Positions 24,162-32,088 of a stretch of 64,000 nucleotides of DNA are shown piece by piece. Position 1 is the stretch's first letter; each line of letters starts with the position of its first letter. The position numbers and the translations under genes were made by a program. The DNA is from Mesorhizobium sp. GTDB taxonomy: Bacteria; Pseudomonadota; Alphaproteobacteria; Rhizobiales; Rhizobiaceae. The notes below the pieces were generated by a model. The model did no database searches, had not been told where the DNA came from, and saw nothing but the letters and a program-made list of their open reading frames with translations. The stretch is taken from assembly GCA_004017275.1 (NCBI GenBank), contig SAKE01000005.1, positions 62,001 through 126,000 on the forward strand, given 5' to 3'.

Positions 24162-25166
24162 ATGAAAAGGGCGCTCAAGAGTTTATTTCTGGCCGGCACG
24201 ATGCTTGCCATTTCGTTCGGATCGGCCGCCGCACAGGCCAAGGTTTCCGTGGCCGCCATCTCGGGATATTTTGCACAGGGCTTCGGCGTTTCGATCGTCA
24301 ACGGCCTCAACAAGGCCAAGACCGATTTCGGCATCGACCTCAAGCTGGTCGACACCGGCAATCGCGCGCTCGACTACCAGCAGCAGTTCGAGAACCTTGC
24401 CAAGGGGAAACAATACGACCTCATCTTCGTGATGGGCTGGGAACTGGTGGACTCGCTGCAAAAGGTCAGCGCCGAATATCCCGACCAGCGCTTCGTGTTC
24501 ATCGATGGCGTCCTCGACAACCCCAAGATGATCTACGCCAACTTCGCCGAGGAACAGGGATCCTTCGTCGCCGGCGCGCTTGCCGGCATGATCGAGGCCA
24601 AGGGCACCGCCTTCGACAAGATCGGCGACGGCAAGGCAATCGGCTTCGTCGGCGGCCGCGATATCCCGGTAATCCGTAACTTCCTGGGCGGCTACGAGCA
24701 AGGTGCCAAATATGCCGCGCCCGATGTGAAGGTGAACTCCGTCTTTGCCGGAACCTTTGACGATCCGGCCAAGGGCAGCGAGCTTGCCCAGGCGCTTTAC
24801 GGCCAAGGCTCCGACATTGTCTACAACGTTGCCGGCCCGACGGGTGAAGGCGTCATGCAGGCAAGTGCCGCGGTCGACAAATATTCGATCGGCGTCGACA
24901 TCGACATGTGTGGCTCGGCCCCCGGCAACGTGCTCGCCAGCATGCTGAAGCGCGGCGACATCGCCGTCTATACGCTGATCAAGGACGAGGTCGAGGGTCG
25001 CAAGATCACCGCGGGCACCCGCACTTTCGACCTCGCCTCGGGCGGTGTCGAAGTCAAGGTCTGCGATGATATTGCCCCAAACATCCCGGCTGACGTGACC
25101 GCCAAGCTGGATGAGATCAAGAAGGGCATCCTCGATGGCAAGATCGTGATCGCCAAGGCGAAGTAA
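24162..25166 (+). CDS. BMP-family ABC transporter substrate-binding protein
   Basis: A 334-residue periplasmic binding protein of the BMP/Med/PnrA family, which binds nucleosides or related compounds. A signal peptide (MKRALKSLFLAGTMLAISFG, cleavage after AAAQA) lacks a lipobox, so it is soluble in the periplasm. Family blocks: GYFAQGFGVSIVNGL, YDLIFVMGWELVDS, FVFIDGVLDNPKMIYANFAEEQGSFVAGALAG, and VGGRDIPVIRNFLGGYEQGA. First gene of an operon with an ATPase, two permeases and two nucleoside hydrolases, so the cargo is probably a nucleoside; a free base or modified base is possible. A perfect hairpin follows the gene. Confidence 0.88.
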   Translation: MKRALKSLFLAGTMLAISFGSAAAQAKVSVAAISGYFAQGFGVSIVNGLNKAKTDFGIDLKLVDTGNRALDYQQQFENLAKGKQYDLIFVMGWELVDSLQKVSAEYPDQRFVFIDGVLDNPKMIYANFAEEQGSFVAGALAGMIEAKGTAFDKIGDGKAIGFVGGRDIPVIRNFLGGYEQGAKYAAPDVKVNSVFAGTFDDPAKGSELAQALYGQGSDIVYNVAGPTGEGVMQASAAVDKYSIGVDIDMCGSAPGNVLASMLKRGDIAVYTLIKDEVEGRKITAGTRTFDLASGGVEVKVCDDIAPNIPADVTAKLDEIKKGILDGKIVIAKAK

Positions 25167-25200
25167 GCCAACAACAGCGCTTCCCTCCCAAGAAAGCGCT

Positions 25201-25238
25201 ACGCTGATCCGCCGCGGCTTGCCGCGGCGGATCAGCGT
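25201..25238 (+). other. Perfect 17-bp stem-loop after the BMP binding-protein gene
   Basis: A perfect 17-bp stem with a CTTG loop, 34 bp after the binding-protein stop and just before the ATPase gene. No U tract follows, so it is more likely an mRNA stabiliser or processing signal than a terminator, allowing the binding protein to be made in excess over the membrane components. Confidence 0.7.
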
Positions 25239-25254
25239 CCAATCTGCGAGAGCC

Positions 25255-26832
25255 ATGTTGTCGAACACGCCGGGGTCGCCGACCCTCCACAGCACTGCCG
25301 CAATGGCCGTCGAGTTGACTGGCATCACCAAGCGTTTTGGTGCGTTCGTCGCCAATGACGGCATCGACCTTGCGGTCCGCCGCGGCGAAATCCACGCCAT
25401 CATCGGCGAGAATGGGGCCGGCAAGACGACGCTGATGAACATTCTGTTCGGCCTCTTGCAGCCGGACGAAGGCTCGATCCGGCTGAACGGCGAAGAGATC
25501 GTGATCGCCGACCCGTCCGTGGCGATAAAGGCCGGCCTTGGCATGGTTCACCAGCATTTCAAGCTGGTTCCCTCGCTCTCGGTCGCCGACAACGTCTTTC
25601 TCGGCATGGAAATCCGTCGCCATGGGCTGATCGACCACGCTGCACAGGTTGCGCGCACGCGCGAACTGTCGAAGCGCTTCGGCTTGCAGGTCGATCCGAC
25701 CGAGCGCGTCGGACTGCTCTCGGTCGGCATAGAGCAACGCATCGAAATCCTGAAGGTTCTGGTGCGCGGCGCGCGCACCATCATTCTCGACGAGCCGACG
25801 GCGGTGCTGACGCCGCAGGAGAGCCGTGAACTGTTCCAGACGCTGCGCAGCTTCGTGGCCGAGGGCATGACGGTGATCTTCATTTCGCACCACCTGGAAG
25901 AGGTGATGGACGTGTCCGACACGGTGACGGTGCTGCGCAACGGCAGGAAGGTGGCGACCCGGCCGACGGCCGAGCTCAGCAAGGACGAGCTTGTGCGCAT
26001 GATGGTCGGCCGCGAGGTCAGTTTCGACCGCCGGCCGCGCGCCTCGCTGCACGGTGACGTGGTGCTCGAAGTGAAGGATTTGTGGGCGCGCGACGATCGC
26101 CTGCTGCCGGCCCTTCGCGACGCCAGTTTCACGGTCCGCTCCGGCGAGGTGGTGGGGATAGCGGGTGTGGCCGGCAACGGGCAGACGGAGCTGGCGGAAG
26201 TGCTTTCGGGCCTGCGGCCGGCAAGCCATGGCGTGGCGTGGCTGAAGGGCCAAAACCTCACCGCCCTCTCCCCCGCCACGATCCGCGAGGCGGGCCTTGC
26301 CCATGTTCCAGGCGACCGCATGGTGCGCGGGGTCGATCGCAACGCTTCGATATCGGCCAACATCCTGATGGGCCGCCAGCATCGCGCACCGTGGAGCCGC
26401 GGCGGCGTGCTCAACTGGAGCGCCATCGGCAAAAATGCCGAAACGCTGATCAAGGACTTCGATATTCGCGCGCGCGGATCGGGCGATGCGGTCAAGCGGC
26501 TTTCGGGCGGAAACATCCAGAAGGTCGTTTTGGCCCGCGAATTCACCAACGGTGCCGACTTCCTGCTGATCGATCAGCCGACGCGCGGCGTCGACATCGG
26601 TGCCCAGGAGGCCATTCATGACGAGATCATGCGCCAGCGCGCCGCCGGCCGCGCGATCCTGCTGATTTCCGTGCAGCTCGACGAACTGGCCGCCCTTGCC
26701 GACCGCATCCTGGTGATGTTCAACGGGCGGATCATGGGCGAGGTCGCCGGCGATGATGCCGACGAGGAGCGCATCGGCATGATGATGGCAGGCGTGGCGG
26801 CGCCGGAATTCGCCACGGAGACCGCACGATGA
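25255..26832 (+). CDS. Double-domain ABC ATPase for BMP-type nucleoside uptake
   Basis: About 525 residues with two ABC domains, as in sugar/nucleoside importers (RbsA/NupA type). Domain 1 has GENGAGKTT and LSVGIEQRIEILK in place of a canonical LSGGQ, plus IILDEPTAVL; domain 2 has a degenerate Walker A (GVAGNGQTEL), LSGGNIQK and LLIDQPTRGVD. This asymmetry is normal in the family. The start is uncertain: ATG 25255 is used here and ATG 25303 is the alternative. The stop overlaps the first permease start (ATGA). Confidence 0.88.
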   Translation: MLSNTPGSPTLHSTAAMAVELTGITKRFGAFVANDGIDLAVRRGEIHAIIGENGAGKTTLMNILFGLLQPDEGSIRLNGEEIVIADPSVAIKAGLGMVHQHFKLVPSLSVADNVFLGMEIRRHGLIDHAAQVARTRELSKRFGLQVDPTERVGLLSVGIEQRIEILKVLVRGARTIILDEPTAVLTPQESRELFQTLRSFVAEGMTVIFISHHLEEVMDVSDTVTVLRNGRKVATRPTAELSKDELVRMMVGREVSFDRRPRASLHGDVVLEVKDLWARDDRLLPALRDASFTVRSGEVVGIAGVAGNGQTELAEVLSGLRPASHGVAWLKGQNLTALSPATIREAGLAHVPGDRMVRGVDRNASISANILMGRQHRAPWSRGGVLNWSAIGKNAETLIKDFDIRARGSGDAVKRLSGGNIQKVVLAREFTNGADFLLIDQPTRGVDIGAQEAIHDEIMRQRAAGRAILLISVQLDELAALADRILVMFNGRIMGEVAGDDADEERIGMMMAGVAAPEFATETAR

Positions 26833-27869
26833 AAGACCATTTGCGTGCCGTTTCCGGCCAGATCATCGCCATCGGCGTGGCGCTGCTGATGGGCGCGATC
26901 ATCATCCTCATGGTTGGCGAAAGCCCGGTGCGTGTGTTCATGACATTGCTGCGCGGCGCCTTCGGCGATCAGGAGAAGATCGCCGGGACCTTGCTGCAGA
27001 CGACGCCGATCCTGATCTGCGGCGTCGCTGCCTGCATCGGCCTGCGCGGCGGCATGTTCAACGTCGGCATAGAGGGCCAGCTTTTCCTCGGCGGTTTTGC
27101 TGCCGCCTGGGTCGGCTTTGCTATTCCGCTGCCGACGGGCATTCACACGCTGGCAGCACTGGCGCTCGCGGTCGCGGCAGGCGCGGCCTGGGTCGCCATT
27201 CCCGCCTATTTCCGCGCCCGCTACAACACCAACGAAGTCGTCTCGACGATCCTGTCGAACTATGTGGCGGTGCTGCTCACGTCCTATTTCACCATCTTCC
27301 TGTTCAAGCGGCCGGGCGGCTGGTCGGAGACGCCGCCTATCCTGGCCACATCCTATCTGCCGGAGATCTTCACCTTCTCGCGGTTGAACTGGGGCCTGGT
27401 CATTGGCCTGGTGCTGGCGGTCGGCGCAGCCCTCGTCTTCCGCTACACCAAATGGGGTTACGGCGTTACGATGGTCGGTTCGGCGCCGAAATTCGCCGAA
27501 TATGGCGGCGTCAACGTGAAACGGCAGGGTTTCCTGGTCCTGCTCCTGTCGGGGGCGGTCGGCGGGCTGGCCGGTGGCGTCGAGACGCTCGGCGTCCATC
27601 ACCGGTTCATGGAAGGGTTTGCTCCCGGTTTCGGCTTCGATGGGCTGATCGCCGCCCTGCTCGCCAATGGTTCGCCGGTCGCCACCATCTTCACCGCGCT
27701 GTTCTTCGGCGCCCTGCGCAACGGATCGCTGCTGCTCGAGGTCGACACCAGCGCGTCGCGCGAGATCATCACCGTGATCCAGGCGCTGATCATCCTCAGC
27801 GTGTCGGCCCAGGTGCTTGTGAGAAAGCGCGGCGACAGCCAGGCAGGGGAGCGGCGATGGAAATTCTAG
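26829..27869 (+). CDS. BMP/nucleoside ABC transporter permease 1
   Basis: A 346-residue inner-membrane permease of the BPD_transp_2 (NupP/YufP-like) type with eight or more hydrophobic segments. Typical segments are GLRGGMFNVGIEGQLFLGGF and TNEVVSTILSNYVAVLL, the motif region that contacts the ATPase. The start overlaps the ATPase stop. The end overlaps permease 2 by 13 bp. The two permeases form a heterodimeric channel for the nucleoside bound by the BMP protein. Confidence 0.88.
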   Translation: MKDHLRAVSGQIIAIGVALLMGAIIILMVGESPVRVFMTLLRGAFGDQEKIAGTLLQTTPILICGVAACIGLRGGMFNVGIEGQLFLGGFAAAWVGFAIPLPTGIHTLAALALAVAAGAAWVAIPAYFRARYNTNEVVSTILSNYVAVLLTSYFTIFLFKRPGGWSETPPILATSYLPEIFTFSRLNWGLVIGLVLAVGAALVFRYTKWGYGVTMVGSAPKFAEYGGVNVKRQGFLVLLLSGAVGGLAGGVETLGVHHRFMEGFAPGFGFDGLIAALLANGSPVATIFTALFFGALRNGSLLLEVDTSASREIITVIQALIILSVSAQVLVRKRGDSQAGERRWKF

Positions 27870-28843
27870 ACAAGCTCATCAACGTCGCGCTGATCGCAGC
27901 TACGCTTCGCACCACCGCGCCCATCCTTCTGGTCGCGCTTGGCGGCTCGTTCACCACCAAGGCCGGCATCTTCAACATCGGCCTCGAGGGGCAGATGCTG
28001 GTCGGCGCCTTTTTCGCCGTGCTCGGTTCGATCGGGACGGGCTCCGCGTTCGCGGGCGTCGCCTGCGGTGTTGCGGCGGCGCTTGTCTTCGCCCTGGTTT
28101 TTGCCATCCTGGTGGTGAGTTTCAAAGCCAATGAAGTGGTCGTCGGGCTGGCGCTCAACATCTTGGCCGGCGGCATGACGATCTCGCTGATGAAAGCGAT
28201 CTTCGGCACGCGCGGCTCGATCGTCGGTCACGGTATCGTCGGCCTGCCGAAAGTCCAGCTGCCCGGTGCCCGCGATCTTCTCGGTTCATGGGCGCCGCTG
28301 ATCTCCGGCTTCACGCCACTCGTCTATGTCGCCTTCATCGCCGTGCCGTTGCTGGTCCTGTGCTACAACCGGACGCGGCTCGGCCTCTATATCCGCGTCG
28401 TCGGCGAAAAGCCGGAAGCCGCCGAGGCGCTCGGCATTTCGATCACCCGCGTCCGCTACACCGCGTCCCTGCTGTGCGGATTGCTGGCGGGCCTTGCCGG
28501 CGCGCATCTGTCGCTCGGCTACATCACCATGTTCACCGAAAACATGTCGTCGGGCCGTGGTTTCATGGCGGTGGCGATCCTGATCTTCTCCAACGGCGAT
28601 CCGCTGAAGGTTCTGGCCGGCTGCTTGCTGTTCGGCTTCGCCGATGCCTTTTCGTTGCGCCTGCAGACGTTCGGCTATCCCTCCTATCTGGTTCTCACCG
28701 TCCCCTATGTCGTTGCGCTGATCGCGCTGTTCGCGCTGTCCTACCGGGCGCGCCCGAGGGTCATCGCGGAGACGCTGGAATCGATGCGGAAACTGCTGTC
28801 GGTAGACAAGAGCGCCGAGCCCGGCGGCAAAAATCCCCAGTAA
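27857..28843 (+). CDS. BMP/nucleoside ABC transporter permease 2
   Basis: A 328-residue permease (NupQ/YufQ-like) from the ATG at 27857, with GGGGAG upstream inside the previous gene; a longer in-frame reading overlaps permease 1 and is rejected. Hydrophobic throughout, with TKAGIFNIGLEGQMLVGAF, ANEVVVGLALNILAGGMT and GYITMFTENMSSGRGFMAVA. Pairs with permease 1. The nucleoside hydrolase gene follows after 10 bp. Confidence 0.88.
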   Translation: MEILDKLINVALIAATLRTTAPILLVALGGSFTTKAGIFNIGLEGQMLVGAFFAVLGSIGTGSAFAGVACGVAAALVFALVFAILVVSFKANEVVVGLALNILAGGMTISLMKAIFGTRGSIVGHGIVGLPKVQLPGARDLLGSWAPLISGFTPLVYVAFIAVPLLVLCYNRTRLGLYIRVVGEKPEAAEALGISITRVRYTASLLCGLLAGLAGAHLSLGYITMFTENMSSGRGFMAVAILIFSNGDPLKVLAGCLLFGFADAFSLRLQTFGYPSYLVLTVPYVVALIALFALSYRARPRVIAETLESMRKLLSVDKSAEPGGKNPQ

Positions 28844-28853
28844 GGAACCCTCC

Positions 28854-29867
28854 ATGGAACGCATAATCCTCGACGTGGATTCGGCCGGCGACGATATTCT
28901 CGCCGTGCTGTTTGCAGCGGTCAATCCGAAGCTCCGGCTCGAGGGCGTGACCACCGTGACCGGTGCGGCCGGTCCAATCGAGCAGGTCACCAACGTCGTC
29001 CTCAACACGCTGACGCTCGCCGGGCGCGACGACATCCCGGTTCACGCGGGCGCGTGGCGGCCGATCGTCGGCAACGCCAAGGCCGACATGGAGGCGCCGG
29101 TGCATTTCGAAAAACGGCTTGTTGCCCGTTTCGGCGATCGCCTGAAGAAATTCAACCCGCCGGCACCGACGCCGGTGCGGCAGGCCACATCGGGACATGC
29201 GGTCGATTTCATCATCGAGACGGTCATGACCAATCCCGGCGAGATCACGCTGGTGACGACCGGTCCGTTGACCAATGCGGCGATGGCCCTGTTGCAGGAG
29301 CCGGGATTGACCGGTGCACTGAAGCGGCTGATCGTACTGGGCGGCAATTTCCAGACGCCGGGCAACATCACGCCACTGTCGGAATACAACATCTGGGCCG
29401 ACCCGGAGGCTTCGCGCATCGTGCTGAACGCCGACGTCGAGAAGATTCTCGTCCCACTCGACATCTGCGAGGACAACCGCGTCGCCGATTCGATGCTGAC
29501 ACGCGACGACATCGCCGACATGCAGGCAGCGGCCAAGGACAATGCGGTGGTCGACATGATCGCCGACAGCTTTCCCATCTACATCGACATCTGGCGCGAG
29601 TTCTTCGACCTCGTCGGCTTCCCGATGGACGATGTGATCACCGTGGCGCTGGCTTTCGATCCCGGCCTGGCGACGATGACCGAGCCGCTGTTCGCCGACG
29701 TCGTGCTCGACGGCCGGCTGGCGCGCGGCCAGACCGTCGCCTATCGCGGCCGGCAATTGCTGCCCGGCGGCGGACCCAAGACCACCCGCATCTGCACCGG
29801 CCTCGACGGCCGGCGTTTCCTCGACGGCTTCAAGAAAACCATCGCGCGCTATGAGCGGGCGGCGTGA
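28854..29867 (+). CDS. Inosine/uridine-preferring nucleoside hydrolase-family protein 1
   Basis: A 337-residue nucleoside hydrolase-fold protein. The N-terminal calcium-binding Asp cluster reads LDVDSAGDD; the usual Gly of DxDxGxDD is shifted here. TTGPLTNAAMAL and the FGGNFQTPGN-like loop (VLGGNFQTPGNIT) are present; a downstream EYNIWADPEASR matches the conserved NxxxDPEA region. It would cleave an imported nucleoside to base and ribose in the cytoplasm. AAGGA lies just before the ATG. It overlaps the second hydrolase (GTGA). Base preference cannot be told. Confidence 0.86.
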   Translation: MERIILDVDSAGDDILAVLFAAVNPKLRLEGVTTVTGAAGPIEQVTNVVLNTLTLAGRDDIPVHAGAWRPIVGNAKADMEAPVHFEKRLVARFGDRLKKFNPPAPTPVRQATSGHAVDFIIETVMTNPGEITLVTTGPLTNAAMALLQEPGLTGALKRLIVLGGNFQTPGNITPLSEYNIWADPEASRIVLNADVEKILVPLDICEDNRVADSMLTRDDIADMQAAAKDNAVVDMIADSFPIYIDIWREFFDLVGFPMDDVITVALAFDPGLATMTEPLFADVVLDGRLARGQTVAYRGRQLLPGGGPKTTRICTGLDGRRFLDGFKKTIARYERAA

Positions 29868-30811
29868 AAGACGACATGATGATCAAGCCAACTCCCATCC
29901 TGTTCGACTGCGACCCCGGCCACGACGACGCGATCGCGCTGGTCATGGCGCATCGCTCGCCGGCCATCGAACTCATTGGCGTCACCACGACCTGCGGCAA
30001 TGCGGAGGTCGAGAAGACGACCGCCAACGCCTTGCGCATCCTGGAACATATCGGCGCCGGCGACGTGCCTGTCGCGCGGGGCTGTCACCGTCCGCTGGCG
30101 CGCCCGCTGGTGCTCGGCACCGCCGATGGCCCAAGCGGCCTCGAGGGCTCGCCCTACCTGCCACAGGCGACGATCAAGCCGGTCGACCGGCATGCGGTCG
30201 ATTTCCTTGCCGACAAGTTGCGCGCCGCGCCCGAACCGATCCTGGTCGTCGCCACCGGCCCGCTCAGCAATATCGGCCTGATGATCCTCAAGCATCGCGA
30301 CGTGCTGCCGAAGATCAAGGAACTGATCTGGATGGGCGGCGTGTTCTATCGCAAGAGCGAGATCATCACGCCGACCGAATTCAATGCGTTCTGCGACCCC
30401 GAAGCGCTGAAGATCGTTCTGGACAGCGGCGTGCCGATCCTGATGGTCGGCCTCGACGTCACCATGCAGGTGCTGATCGAGGCGCCGCAATATGCCGAAC
30501 TCGCCACCATCGACACGCCGCTCGGCCGGCTCGTCAACGACTGGCTGCTGTTCTACGAGAAGCTGCATCGCAACTCGATGGGCGTCGGCGGCGCCATGCA
30601 CGATCCATTGGCACTGGCGCTGGCCATCGACCCGACATTGGTGCGCACGCGCCCTGCCCATATCGGCGTCGATCTGTCCGGCACCTACGCCTTCGGCGCG
30701 ACCATCGCCGATTACTGGGGCGAGCGCGGCGAGAAGGACAATGCCCGCATCGCCTTTGAGGTCGATGCCGACCGTTTCTTCAAGCTGATGTTCGATCTGC
30801 TGCGGGACTGA
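29864..30811 (+). CDS. Inosine/uridine-preferring nucleoside hydrolase-family protein 2
   Basis: A 315-residue nucleoside hydrolase with the canonical FDCDPGHDDAIAL motif near residue 14, the GCHRPL loop, ATGPLSNIGLMI, WMGGVFYRKSEI, EFNAFCDPEALK, and a C-terminal catalytic MHDPLALALAID. The start is GTG 29864, overlapping the previous stop; ATG 29876/29879 are alternatives. More conventional than copy 1, so the pair may have different base specificities, e.g. one purine or pyrimidine nucleoside and one unusual one. Last gene of the BMP operon and just inside the right 87-bp repeat. Confidence 0.88.
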   Translation: MKDDMMIKPTPILFDCDPGHDDAIALVMAHRSPAIELIGVTTTCGNAEVEKTTANALRILEHIGAGDVPVARGCHRPLARPLVLGTADGPSGLEGSPYLPQATIKPVDRHAVDFLADKLRAAPEPILVVATGPLSNIGLMILKHRDVLPKIKELIWMGGVFYRKSEIITPTEFNAFCDPEALKIVLDSGVPILMVGLDVTMQVLIEAPQYAELATIDTPLGRLVNDWLLFYEKLHRNSMGVGGAMHDPLALALAIDPTLVRTRPAHIGVDLSGTYAFGATIADYWGERGEKDNARIAFEVDADRFFKLMFDLLRD

Positions 30812-30832
30812 ACATCGCGCGAGCAGAGGGTG

Positions 30833-30919
30833 ATAGGAATTTTTTCTTGACTCCCTGACGTCAGCTATGGTACATATTTGCCTATGGTGCTGATTTGCGC
30901 CAGTGGCCTGCCGCACAGG
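30833..30919 (-). repeat. Right 87-bp inverted repeat flanking the nucleoside/amidohydrolase island
   Basis: Gap-free inverted match to 20004-20090. On the plus strand TTGACT (30847-30852) and TACATA (30871-30876) are 18 bp apart, forming an outward promoter-like unit with TATGGTACATA as a quasi-palindrome over the -10. Here it points into the 3' end of the leftward prepilin peptidase gene, where no sense gene exists, so a simple shared-promoter explanation fits poorly. Confidence 0.85.
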
Positions 30920-30953
30920 ATCGCGGCGCGTTCAGCCGCGTGAGATGTCAGGG

Positions 30954-31493
30954 TCAGTTGAGTTGATTGAGGATGCCAGAGCTGCTCGCCAGCATCAAAC
31001 TTTTGTAGATCAGGAACGCTAGCGTACAGATCGCGGCTAGCGAGATCGGCACGCCGAACGGCACCACGCCCTTGCGGTCCAGATGCTGGACGATGAGCCG
31101 AAAAGCGCCCGCGGGCAGCATGAACGGGTTTTTTACGATCGCGGCGGTGGCCAGGGCGAAAACCAGAAGCAGCACTGAAAACACCGCGAGATCGCTGCCG
31201 CCGATCAGGAATGGCACGACTGCCATCAGTTTTACGTCGCCGGCGCCGACCTTGCGCAGGACCCAGAACGGAAAAAGCGCGACAAACAGCAGAAGCCCGG
31301 CAAGGACACTTAGCCCCATGTCCCACCACGAGCCGGATTGGAGCGACAGCAGCAACAAGCCCCCCGCCCCCAGGCAGAGCAGCAGCAGCACGTCGCGATT
31401 GGAAATCTTCTGGGTGGTGAAGTCGATCCAGGCAATCCATGCCAGCAGCGGGATGGCGAGCACTTTCAGCAGCAGCGCTTCGACCAGCAACAT
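30954..31493 (-). CDS. cpaA: Tad prepilin peptidase
   Basis: A 179-residue polytopic aspartic protease of the A24 family. The two catalytic aspartates are D24 (AWIDFTTQKISN) and D86 in GAGD (83-86). It is short, lacking the N-terminal methyltransferase domain, as in CpaA/TadV. It cleaves the Flp pilin and the TadE/TadG pseudopilins after the conserved Gly. Last gene of the leftward tad arm; the start lies 1 bp after the tadD stop. Confidence 0.9.
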   Translation of the reverse strand: MLLVEALLLKVLAIPLLAWIAWIDFTTQKISNRDVLLLLCLGAGGLLLLSLQSGSWWDMGLSVLAGLLLFVALFPFWVLRKVGAGDVKLMAVVPFLIGGSDLAVFSVLLLVFALATAAIVKNPFMLPAGAFRLIVQHLDRKGVVPFGVPISLAAICTLAFLIYKSLMLASSSGILNQLN

Positions 31494-31494
31494 G

Positions 31495-32034
31495 CTAGCG
31501 CTCGATGTTCTGCACGCTTGACGACAGCAGCTTCAGATTGTTGGCGACGGTCGGATCGTTGGGCGCCAGTTCGTAGGCCTTGAGGAAATTCGAGCGAGCG
31601 TCCTGCAGCTTGCCGCGCAGCAGGTAGGAATAGCCGACATTGTTGTAATATTCGGGCGTCGCGCCGACCAGCTTGAAGGCCCTGGCATAGGCCCGGTCGG
31701 ACAGGTCGAAGCGGTGAATCCGGTCGGTGCAGGCGGCCAGCCCCATCCAGGCGCCGCCATCATTGGGCGCCAGTTGTGTGGCCTTGAAGAACAGTGCGCC
31801 GGCATTGCCGTAATTTTCGGCGCGGAACTGGTTCTTGGCTTCGGCGACAGCCTGGTCCGAGGCATAGTATTCGACATCGCTGACCGTCTTCAGCCCGTCG
31901 AAAGCGTCGCCAAAAGACGTTACGTCGCCTTTCGACGGCTCATTGGTGCGAACGACACCGTCGGTGGCGTCCGTCTGGCAGCCAGCAAGCACCGCTATCA
32001 ACAGACAGGCCGCGGCCGCGATAACCCTCTTCAT
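31495..32034 (-). CDS. tadD: TadD-like TPR lipoprotein
   Basis: About 179 residues from the ATG at 32034. A lipoprotein signal ends in VLAGC with C19 as the lipid anchor. Tetratricopeptide repeats occupy about residues 65-170 (AEAKNQFRAENYGNAGALFF, PEYYNNVGYSYLLRGKLQDA). TadD/pilotin-type TPR lipoproteins help assemble the CpaC secretin at the outer membrane. It sits between tadC and cpaA, as in other rhizobial tad loci. Confidence 0.85.
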   Translation of the reverse strand: MKRVIAAAACLLIAVLAGCQTDATDGVVRTNEPSKGDVTSFGDAFDGLKTVSDVEYYASDQAVAEAKNQFRAENYGNAGALFFKATQLAPNDGGAWMGLAACTDRIHRFDLSDRAYARAFKLVGATPEYYNNVGYSYLLRGKLQDARSNFLKAYELAPNDPTVANNLKLLSSSVQNIER

Positions 32035-32088
32035 AAATGTGTCCCCTGGGGTTCCCCGACTCACATTAGGACCAAATCCTATACCAAA

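Noticed and set aside
24183..25544. Antisense ORF opposite the BMP binding protein and ATPase
   Set aside because: Mirror of conserved coding sequence; no domain features.
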